This document shows, piece after piece, positions 8,038-15,680 of a DNA stretch of 64,000 nucleotides; position 1 is the first letter of the stretch, and every line of letters begins with the position of its first letter. The notes below the pieces were generated by a model. The model worked only from the letters and a program-made list of their open reading frames with translations, made no database searches and had not been told where the DNA came from. Source of the DNA: Mesohalobacter halotolerans. GTDB taxonomy: Bacteria; Bacteroidota; Bacteroidia; Flavobacteriales; Flavobacteriaceae. The translations under genes were made by a program, and so were the position numbers. Location: contig NZ_SWMU01000003.1 in the NCBI RefSeq assembly GCF_006120725.1, forward strand, positions 310,001 through 374,000, read 5' to 3'.

Positions 8038-9807
8038 ATGGAAAGAATAGAATTTTATAAATCACAAATCCAAGCCTATAAAAAACAGGCTAAAGCTGTA
8101 AAATCAAAAATTATTCAACTCAGCCTGCTGAGACTCTTTGTATTTTTTCTGGCTTGTGCAGGTGTATATCTTTTGTGGTCTTCTACCTTTTGGGTTATAG
8201 CTATTGTGGTGGTATTTATTATAACTTTTGTGTTTTTTGTAAAAAACCACCTAAGACTCAAAAGGAAACTTCAAAAAACCAAATTGATCATAGACATCAA
8301 TGAAGACGAAATTCAAGCTTTGTGTGGTGATTACAGCCATTTCAAATCAGGTCAAGCCTACAAAAACACTGAACACGCCTATGCTGAAGATATCGATTTG
8401 TTTGGGGAATCTTCTTTTTTTCAATTCATCAACAGAACCGGATTAATTCATGGTGAAGCCAAATTGGCAAGTTGGCTTAAAAGCAACGAAATTCAAAATA
8501 TCAACCAAAAACAACAGGCAATACAAGAACTTTCGGAGAATGTAAAATTTAGACAAAATTTTACTGCTGAAGCCCAAATGCTCGAAGACCAAAACCAATT
8601 GGATGACATACTTCATGCGTTGAGCAAGCATAAAAACTTTGTACCCAAAGCTTTTCAATACCTAGGACTCATTTTTAGTCTTTTATCATTTGGTGTTCTC
8701 GGGCTTTACGGGTTTGAAATCATAAGCACCTATCAACTTTTGCTTTGGATTTTTATCGGCTTGGGCATCACCGGATTTTATGTAAAAAAAATCAACGCAC
8801 TATCTTTAATTACGTCTAAATCTCAGGAATTATTCAGGCAATACCAAAAACTCATCGACGCCGTAGAAAATCAAAATTTCAATTCTGAAATCTTAAAACA
8901 AAAACAATCCCTCTTAAAATCTAAAAATCAAGAAGCATCTGTTGCCATCAAGCGTTTTACCAGACATATCGATGCACTTGAACAAAGACAGAATTTAATG
9001 GTTGGCTTTGTCTTTAATGCGTTGTTTTTATGGGATTTGCAACAGGGCTACAAAATAGAAAAATGGCTGTCTTTGCATAAACAGAAATTAAAACAATGGT
9101 TTCAGGTCATGGCCTTTTTTGATGCACAAAACAGCTTAGCCAATATGGCTTATAATCAAACGCATTTTTGCTTTCCTGAAATCAAACTTAAAAACTCTCA
9201 TATCTTAGAGTGCCAATCAGCTACACATCCCTTAATACCAAAAGACCAAGCAGTAGTCAATGATTTTAAAATTCAAAATGAAGATTTCCTGATCATTACC
9301 GGCGCTAATATGGCTGGTAAAAGCACGTTTTTAAGAACAGTGTCGCTGATGATTGTCATGGCTAATCTCGGTTTACCCGTTTGCGCATCACATTGTATTT
9401 ATAAGCCCATAAAGCTAATTACAAGCATGCGCACATCTGATTCTTTAAGCGATGAATCCTCTTACTTTTTTTCTGAGCTTTCAAGATTAAAAACTATCAT
9501 TGAACATATAAAAACGGAGACGTATTTTATCGTTTTAGACGAAATATTGAAAGGCACCAATTCTCATGACAAGGCCAAAGGTTCAAAACAGTTTATCGAA
9601 AAACTCGTCAAAACCAAAAGTTCTGGTATCATTGCCACCCATGATTTAAGTCTATGCGAATTGTCAGAACAATTAAAACAAGTGCACAATTTTTATTTTG
9701 ACGCTGAAATCATCAATGAAGAATTACATTTTGACTATAAATTCAAAAAAGGCGTTTGTCAAAATATGAATGCATCCTTCTTGCTGAAAAAAATGGGAAT
9801 TGTTTGA
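8038..9807 (+). CDS. MutS-like ATPase with N-terminal membrane segments
   Basis: The C-terminal third of this 589-residue protein is a MutS-type ABC ATPase: Walker A GANMAGKST (422-430), the SDESSYFFSELSRLK segment that follows, Walker B FIVLDEILKGTN, and the ATHDLSLCEL switch. The mismatch-recognition domain I of MutS is absent. Instead there are two hydrophobic segments near residues 27-68 and two more near 205-250, so the protein is probably anchored in the inner membrane. This matches the membrane MutS-like family common in Bacteroidota, whose role is not established; canonical mismatch repair is unlikely. It stands alone, with a -7-like TACTTTTG (8023-8030) so close to the ATG that the mRNA may be nearly leaderless. 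Confidence 0.85.
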   Translation: MERIEFYKSQIQAYKKQAKAVKSKIIQLSLLRLFVFFLACAGVYLLWSSTFWVIAIVVVFIITFVFFVKNHLRLKRKLQKTKLIIDINEDEIQALCGDYSHFKSGQAYKNTEHAYAEDIDLFGESSFFQFINRTGLIHGEAKLASWLKSNEIQNINQKQQAIQELSENVKFRQNFTAEAQMLEDQNQLDDILHALSKHKNFVPKAFQYLGLIFSLLSFGVLGLYGFEIISTYQLLLWIFIGLGITGFYVKKINALSLITSKSQELFRQYQKLIDAVENQNFNSEILKQKQSLLKSKNQEASVAIKRFTRHIDALEQRQNLMVGFVFNALFLWDLQQGYKIEKWLSLHKQKLKQWFQVMAFFDAQNSLANMAYNQTHFCFPEIKLKNSHILECQSATHPLIPKDQAVVNDFKIQNEDFLIITGANMAGKSTFLRTVSLMIVMANLGLPVCASHCIYKPIKLITSMRTSDSLSDESSYFFSELSRLKTIIEHIKTETYFIVLDEILKGTNSHDKAKGSKQFIEKLVKTKSSGIIATHDLSLCELSEQLKQVHNFYFDAEIINEELHFDYKFKKGVCQNMNASFLLKKMGIV

Positions 9808-9975
9808 TAGTTTGAAAGTTGTAAGTGGCAAGTTAGCAAGTTGGAAGTAACAGCTTGAAAAGTTGGAAAACAGCATGTTGCAAGTTGGATATTTAAAAAT
9901 AAGTATGAGCCTTATTTATAAATAGTGAATGGATAAACTTCAAACTTTCGAACTTCAAACTTTTGAACTTTTTGA
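9808..9975. repeat. Low-complexity AAGTTTGAA/AAGTTGG intergenic repeat
   Basis: The space between the convergent mutS-like and glycosyltransferase genes is built from short degenerate words: AAGTTGGAA/AAGTTGCAA on the left and, on the opposite strand, AAGTTTGAAGTTCGAAAG on the right. A small hairpin (AAATAAG 9897-9903 with CTTATTT 9911-9917) could be a weak terminator. No coding potential is seen. Confidence 0.6.
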
Positions 9976-10677
9976 CTATTTTACAAACGCATATTTAAAC
10001 ACCCAAGTCAATATTTTCACGCCTGCCATAACAGCACCTTGAAGTGTTCCGGATACTTTAGACTGTCCAATTCTGTTGCGATATTTTACCGGTACTTCCT
10101 TATATTTTAGTTTTTGGTTTAAGGCTTTAAGTTGCATTTCTACTGTCCATCCATAGGTTTTATCTTGCATATTAAGTGCTAAAAGTTGCTTGTATTTAAT
10201 AGCTCTAAATGGGCCTAAATCTGTAAATCTAGCATTGTAAATGAGGGACATTAAAGATGTAGCTAACCAATTCCCAAATATTTGAGGCAAAGTCATTGCT
10301 CCTTTTTCTCTCAAGGATTTTACCCGAGCACCAATTATAAAATCGTAATTATTTTCAATAATTGGATGGACTAATTCAGTAAGTTGCTCAGGATAATCGC
10401 TGTAATCACCATCTATAAAAACGATAATATCCGGTTTTTTAAACTTCGACTCGATGTATGCCATGGCTTTTAAACACGCATGACCATAACCCATTTGAGA
10501 TTCAAAGCAAACTGTTGCCCCGGCATCTTTGGCCATTTGTGCGGTATCATCGGTAGAGTTATTATCACATACAATCACCTCATCTACCACATCTGGCAAA
10601 TCAGCTATGACTTTAGGAATAGATTGGGCTTCATCATGTGCCGGAATGATAACGTTAATAATGGGTTTATCCTGCAA
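9976..10677 (-). CDS. Glycosyltransferase family 2 (polyprenyl-phosphate sugar transferase-like)
   Basis: A 233-residue GT-A fold enzyme. It opens with INVIIPAHDEAQSIPKVI, has VIVCDNNSTDDT, and carries the nucleotide-sugar/metal motif FIDGDYSDYPEQ. A GWTVEMQLKAL segment and the VKYRNRIGQSKVSG end resemble dolichol- or undecaprenyl-phosphate glycosyltransferases. No clear membrane domain follows, although the C-terminus (GVKILTWVFKYAFVK) may associate with the membrane. It probably moves a sugar onto a lipid carrier for envelope glycan or protein glycosylation. The donor cannot be stated. It is a single gene, upstream of which lies the metallophosphoesterase fusion on the same strand. Confidence 0.85.
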   Translation of the reverse strand: MQDKPIINVIIPAHDEAQSIPKVIADLPDVVDEVIVCDNNSTDDTAQMAKDAGATVCFESQMGYGHACLKAMAYIESKFKKPDIIVFIDGDYSDYPEQLTELVHPIIENNYDFIIGARVKSLREKGAMTLPQIFGNWLATSLMSLIYNARFTDLGPFRAIKYKQLLALNMQDKTYGWTVEMQLKALNQKLKYKEVPVKYRNRIGQSKVSGTLQGAVMAGVKILTWVFKYAFVK

Positions 10678-10754
10678 GAGATTTTGAATTAAGTTTAAAA
10701 ATAAAACCGCATGACAAACATACGTTTTTAGCTTTTGCTAAGTCTTTAAGGACT

Positions 10755-13700
10755 TTATAAACTTACATTTACTTGAAAAGAAAAAAACAAATCGTCATCA
10801 CCGTAAAACAAGTTCAATGTGCCTTGGAGTAAGTCTGCAGCGGTAAACCAAACGCCTCCGCCATAATTATCATTCCAACGGTCGCTTGGATTGACATCAG
10901 ACCATACCCGACCAATATCATATCCGCCAAATACCCCAAATTGAAGCGGCACAACACCAGTTTTAAATTGGTTAAAACTGTAGCGTAAATCACCGCTACC
11001 TATTAAGGATTGCTGACCCAGAAATCGGTTTCTACGATAACCCCTAAGCGCATTATGACTTCCTGCGCTTGCCGCTTGGTAAAACTCAAATTGATTGCCA
11101 AAATTAATTTCAGAGAGAGCTTGTGTTCTTAAAACTAATCGCTCATCTGGCGTTAGTGGATTGTAAAACTCTAAATTAGGATTGACAAAAGCGTATGCTC
11201 TATCAGTATCATCTAAGTTGAGCTTTGCACCGACTTCAAGGTCAAAATTCATACCTTTAGATGGGTTAAGCGCATCATTTAGACTTGAGAAATTGAATTC
11301 AGTTTGTGCGCCAAGAAAGGTTTTCCTATCAAAAAACTCAGGGTCGTCGGCCAGTAAATCATCTCCAATAAGATCTAAAAATCTTCCATTAGTGCGTTCT
11401 ACTTCAATGCTTTCTAAAGTGATTAAATGCGTAAAAGATGAACCGTATTTGGTAGTTTTTCTAAAGCCTACTTTACCCATTACACTTTCATACCGGACAC
11501 GGTTAAAATCTCTGTCAATTTCATCTTCTGGGTTTTGGCTATCATTGCCAAAACCAAAGAAATTTACTGCAAAATTTGGACTGGTAAATCTTCCACCTAC
11601 TACTAAATTATAATCACCTATAACCTTTGCAAACTCGCCTTCATAATCTAAATCAACGCCTTCAGTCTCAAAATAAAATCCAGCACTTAAGGTGTGTCTA
11701 TAAGTAAATGGATTTAAGGAGAACCCCTTGTAAGTGTATGAGTTTGTCGCACCGATTAAAAAGCCATCATCTGGGTTAAAACCAATTTTTGGAATAAAAT
11801 TATTGATACCAGAGATGTTTCGGTTTTTATCAAAATTGTTTTGCACATAATCATCATCCCATTTGACTTTGGCTTTTGATTTTTTTGTAACGGTATTTTT
11901 TAAAGATTTGTGGTCGTATATTCTCAGGTGGTTTCCGTTTTCTAAAACCTTATACTCATCATCGCCATGACCACCTATAAGTCTGATTTTTATTTTGTTA
12001 GAGATCCCTGAATACGTAAAAATATCGTCATCTTGTAAAGCATAAATCCAAATTTCTTTGGTCTTATCAACTTTAAAGGTGCGTTCAGAATACTTATCTT
12101 CTCTATCTCCGCCCTTATTTCTATACATTGTAACTTTAACTTGATTGTCATCACTTTCAATATCAATGTAATCATCTTTATCTGTTGCCGTAAGTAGAGT
12201 GTATTTAGTTAAATTATCGTAAAATTTGTTGACAATCGTTTTTAAGTTAGCCTTTCTTTTGAGCAACATGGTTTTTAATGCTTCAGTTTTTTCATCTTGC
12301 AATTCTTCTGGTAAGCGATTAAAGGCTTGGTCGACGACCTCGGGTGTAATTGTGTTTTGAATTGTTTCGGCTTGTTTTAACCAATCTTCTCGAGATGAAT
12401 TTCTCAATAAAGTTCGGTCGAGAGGTAAAGCGTTAAAATGAAATTCTTCAGGGTGTTTTATATCCGATTCAAAGTTGACATAGCGTTTTGGGAAACCGCT
12501 TAAAAATTTGAGCGTATTAAATAGATTACTATCAAAATCGGCAAAAGCTTGATCGCGATCTCTTGGAATGGCTTTAAATATGTGCTGACCAGTTTCAAGT
12601 TCATCTTCAGCCCAGCGCCATTGGTCATGGTGACGGTCAAAATCACCTATCAACATATCAAATACCCGAGTTTTGATATACTGTGTTTCATCTACACTGT
12701 ATTTTTCGTCTCTTGCCAATCTCTCATAAAGATCGTCTGTGCTACCAATATCGTGGTTAGGTGAACCAAAGAATTCAGCACCTAACCAATGTTCTTCCGG
12801 GCGCTCTTCAATCATATAAATTTCATTACCATATTCAGCATTGTAATCGCCCAAACAATCTTGTTTTGGGACATAAAACAACTCTGGATTGGTGTGGTAA
12901 ACTCCCGCAGCTTCTGCTAATTTTGGCACAGCCAAAAAACCATAAGGATGTGAACCCGTTAAAATTTCTTTGAGTAAATCTTCAACCGCTGTATTGTCAT
13001 ACAAGTCGCCTATAAATTGATCTTGAAAAATAGTAGATTGTAAAATTTGAGAGGCATTTTTTTTGATGGCCCTGATATTGTATTCACGCCCTTGACTATC
13101 TTTAAGTCTTAGGGATTTGGTTTGCACGCCGCCGCCTTTGCGAATTGGCGTTAATCCACCATAAAGTGTGTCTAGTAATGCAACTTTAGCCTTTATTGTT
13201 TTGGTGTATAAAGGTCTGTAAGTATCGCTTATAAATTTATTTTTATCGGTATCGGGAAATTCTGCTACGTCATAAATAGAGGTTTCTACAAATTGTGGAA
13301 ATTGATTTTTTAGTTGTGTTTTATCAAAAGTTTTATTTTTCGGGAATATTTCTTGCGCGTAAGCCAATTGAGGTTGCCCATTTTTAGCCGTATAAAATTC
13401 AACCACACATTTGCCGTTTTTATAAATGTCTAGTTTTGCAAAACCTTGACTAGAGGCTTTAAATTGCGTTCCGGTTTTGGCTTTTACAAAGGAAGTTTTA
13501 GAGCCGGAACCAGATACAATTTGACGAATACTTTCTTCTTCAATCAATTGTAAGCTGTGCTCATGACCAGAAGCAAAAATCACTTTATTCCATCTTTTAG
13601 TTATTGTCTCTAATCGGTCTTTCATGTCTTGATAAGCGGCATTATTGACATCTTGTGCAGAAACACCAGAAGAGCGAGCAAAGGCTAAAACACTAGCTAA

Positions 13701-14429
13701 ACCAGGTAAAGGAATCGGGTTTTTAAGCGGAAATAAATGTTTTTTGGGAGGAATTACACCGCCGTGAACTCCATGAGTCAGTAAAGGATGATGCATAGCA
13801 ACAATAACCGTTTTGTTTTGATTTTTTTTGAGTTCGGTTTCAAACTCTGTAAAAAATTGCTTCCTCGTTTTTATCTGATCACATTTTTTATTGACTTTTG
13901 GGGTTTTGTCCCAATCAGACAAAAACCATTGCGTATCGACTGTTAAGAGATAGACATCTTCTGTTAAGTCTTCTCCCTCTATACCACAACTGACTTTAGG
14001 TATCCATTCAGCATCAGAATTATCTTCTATATAATCTTTTTGATTGTCAATACGTTTGATATTTTCTTTACGCCAGTCGTGATTACCGGGAAGAAAAAAT
14101 GTTTGTCCATCAAAACTCTTGATAACTTCTATATGATGATCTAAAATGCTTTTAGCCACATCCTGTGATTTGCCTTTTTCGCTAGGAAACCCATCGGGAT
14201 AAATGTTATCGCCAAGAAAAACAAGCGTGGCATTATCTGTTTTGTGTTGTTGGAAATAGTTGTTTAAAGCTTGCATGCCGTCAGATAAACCATTTTGCAT
14301 TTCACCCGTATCACCTATCAAATAAATGGTTTTATCAATATCATCTGTCGTAAGTTTATTATTTTGAGCCGACAAATGTATAGACAAGACAAAAATGAAA
14401 GCAGAAAACAATAGAAATTTTAAATTCAT
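10755..14429 (-). CDS. Metallophosphoesterase fused to Omp85-like outer-membrane barrel
   Basis: A 1224-residue exported protein. A signal peptide spans residues 1 to about 21, ending in LSAQ. Residues about 32-370 are a calcineurin-like phosphoesterase with all blocks present: LIGDTGE (D40), FLGDNIYPDG (D74,N75), PGNHDW (N116,H117), MHHPLLTHG (H213) and ASGHEH (H289,H291). A long middle region of unknown fold follows. The last 300 or so residues look like an outer-membrane barrel of the Omp85 class: the NALRGYRRNRF segment corresponds to the conserved L6 RGY motif, and the chain ends in beta-type strands (FSFQVNVSL). The enzyme head would therefore sit at the outer membrane, probably on the periplasmic side. 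The substrate is unknown. The fusion recurs in Bacteroidota, to my knowledge without a defined function. Confidence 0.85.
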   Translation of the reverse strand: MNLKFLLFSAFIFVLSIHLSAQNNKLTTDDIDKTIYLIGDTGEMQNGLSDGMQALNNYFQQHKTDNATLVFLGDNIYPDGFPSEKGKSQDVAKSILDHHIEVIKSFDGQTFFLPGNHDWRKENIKRIDNQKDYIEDNSDAEWIPKVSCGIEGEDLTEDVYLLTVDTQWFLSDWDKTPKVNKKCDQIKTRKQFFTEFETELKKNQNKTVIVAMHHPLLTHGVHGGVIPPKKHLFPLKNPIPLPGLASVLAFARSSGVSAQDVNNAAYQDMKDRLETITKRWNKVIFASGHEHSLQLIEEESIRQIVSGSGSKTSFVKAKTGTQFKASSQGFAKLDIYKNGKCVVEFYTAKNGQPQLAYAQEIFPKNKTFDKTQLKNQFPQFVETSIYDVAEFPDTDKNKFISDTYRPLYTKTIKAKVALLDTLYGGLTPIRKGGGVQTKSLRLKDSQGREYNIRAIKKNASQILQSTIFQDQFIGDLYDNTAVEDLLKEILTGSHPYGFLAVPKLAEAAGVYHTNPELFYVPKQDCLGDYNAEYGNEIYMIEERPEEHWLGAEFFGSPNHDIGSTDDLYERLARDEKYSVDETQYIKTRVFDMLIGDFDRHHDQWRWAEDELETGQHIFKAIPRDRDQAFADFDSNLFNTLKFLSGFPKRYVNFESDIKHPEEFHFNALPLDRTLLRNSSREDWLKQAETIQNTITPEVVDQAFNRLPEELQDEKTEALKTMLLKRKANLKTIVNKFYDNLTKYTLLTATDKDDYIDIESDDNQVKVTMYRNKGGDREDKYSERTFKVDKTKEIWIYALQDDDIFTYSGISNKIKIRLIGGHGDDEYKVLENGNHLRIYDHKSLKNTVTKKSKAKVKWDDDYVQNNFDKNRNISGINNFIPKIGFNPDDGFLIGATNSYTYKGFSLNPFTYRHTLSAGFYFETEGVDLDYEGEFAKVIGDYNLVVGGRFTSPNFAVNFFGFGNDSQNPEDEIDRDFNRVRYESVMGKVGFRKTTKYGSSFTHLITLESIEVERTNGRFLDLIGDDLLADDPEFFDRKTFLGAQTEFNFSSLNDALNPSKGMNFDLEVGAKLNLDDTDRAYAFVNPNLEFYNPLTPDERLVLRTQALSEINFGNQFEFYQAASAGSHNALRGYRRNRFLGQQSLIGSGDLRYSFNQFKTGVVPLQFGVFGGYDIGRVWSDVNPSDRWNDNYGGGVWFTAADLLQGTLNLFYGDDDLFFSFQVNVSL

Positions 14430-14495
14430 AAATTGTATAATTTGGTTAATTTAGTCTTTAAAATTATTAAAACTTACGACACTTAAAATATTTAC

Positions 14496-15680
14496 ATGGA
14501 TATTATCAAGACCTCACAGGAGTTTGTAAAAAAATACTTCAATAATAATTTACCGAGTAAGTTTCTTTATCACAATCTCAAACATACAGAAAATGTAGTC
14601 AACCGTGTTGTGGAAATATCAAACAGTTACGAAGAATTAACAAAAGATGAAAAAGAAGCATTGCAATTAGCAGCTTGGTTTCACGACACCGGTTATTGTA
14701 TAGATGTCAATAATCACGAGACTGAAAGCCAAAAGATTGCTAAAGAGTTTTTAAAAAATGAAGGCTATGATGATGATAAAATCAAACAGGTTTTAAATGT
14801 TATTGAAGCCACCAAAGTTGGCGTAAGCCCTGAAACCTTGCCTGAAAAAATTATCAAAGACGCTGATTGTGGTCATTTTGCTACAGAAGATTTTGAGGAA
14901 GTTTCAGAATTGCTCCGACAAGAGTTAAAGTTAGTCAAAAAACAAAAATTTAACGTCAACGAATGGATTGATGAAAATCTCAAAGTTTTAACTGAAAAGC
15001 ATCAGTTTTATACTGATTATACGCGAAAGAATTGGGCTGAAAAAAAACAAGAAAACATTCTTAACCTCATCAATAAAAAGAATAAACGTCAGAAAAAACT
15101 CGAAAAAGAAAAGCAAAAAGCTAAATTTAAAGCCAGGTATAAGAATGATAATCCTGAACGCAGTATCCAAACGCTCTTTAGAGTGGCTTTACGTAATCAT
15201 ATTAAACTGAGTGATATTGCTGATACCAAAGCCAATATATTGTTATCGGTTAATGCCATTATTATTTCATTAGCATTATCTAATATTATTCCTAAACTGG
15301 ATAATCCAGAAAACCAACATTTGATGTTGCCTACTTTAGTTTTGGTTGCCTTTAGCGTGGCATCAATATTATTGTCAATTTTAGCCACAAGACCTAACGT
15401 CACTTCAGGTCAATTTACCAAAGAACAGGTCAAAAACCGTGCAGTCAATATTTTGTTTTTTGGCAATTTTCATAAAATGGACTTTGATAATTATTTATGG
15501 GGGATTAATGAAATTTTAGAAGACAAAGATTACGTATACGAAGCCCTTACCAAAGACCTTTATTTACTTGGGGTTGTTTTGGCAAGAAAATATAAACTGC
15601 TCAGGTTAACTTACACGACTTTTTCTATAGGTATTGTATTGTCAGTCATTAGTTTTGTTGTGGCCTTTTGGATGATGTAA
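14496..15680 (+). CDS. HD-domain hydrolase fused to Pycsar-type transmembrane effector domain (PycTM)
   Basis: A 394-residue protein. Residues 1 to about 170 are an HD phosphohydrolase: H26 and H30 in YHNLKHTENVV, the AWFHD pair (H63,D64), H74, and IKDADCGH (D122,D124). A charged coiled-coil linker (about 180-217) leads to a domain from 223 to 394 that resembles the PycTM/DUF5706 family. It starts TLFRVALRNHIKLSDIADTK and has hydrophobic segments near 248-265, 277-297 and 376-392. PycTM domains act as membrane effectors in cyclic-pyrimidine (Pycsar) anti-phage defence; HD domains often hydrolyse nucleotides. No cyclase gene is nearby. The stop region overlaps the convergent GAF gene by 32 bp. 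Family assignment is by eye; function is not established. Confidence 0.8.
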   Translation: MDIIKTSQEFVKKYFNNNLPSKFLYHNLKHTENVVNRVVEISNSYEELTKDEKEALQLAAWFHDTGYCIDVNNHETESQKIAKEFLKNEGYDDDKIKQVLNVIEATKVGVSPETLPEKIIKDADCGHFATEDFEEVSELLRQELKLVKKQKFNVNEWIDENLKVLTEKHQFYTDYTRKNWAEKKQENILNLINKKNKRQKKLEKEKQKAKFKARYKNDNPERSIQTLFRVALRNHIKLSDIADTKANILLSVNAIIISLALSNIIPKLDNPENQHLMLPTLVLVAFSVASILLSILATRPNVTSGQFTKEQVKNRAVNILFFGNFHKMDFDNYLWGINEILEDKDYVYEALTKDLYLLGVVLARKYKLLRLTYTTFSIGIVLSVISFVVAFWMM

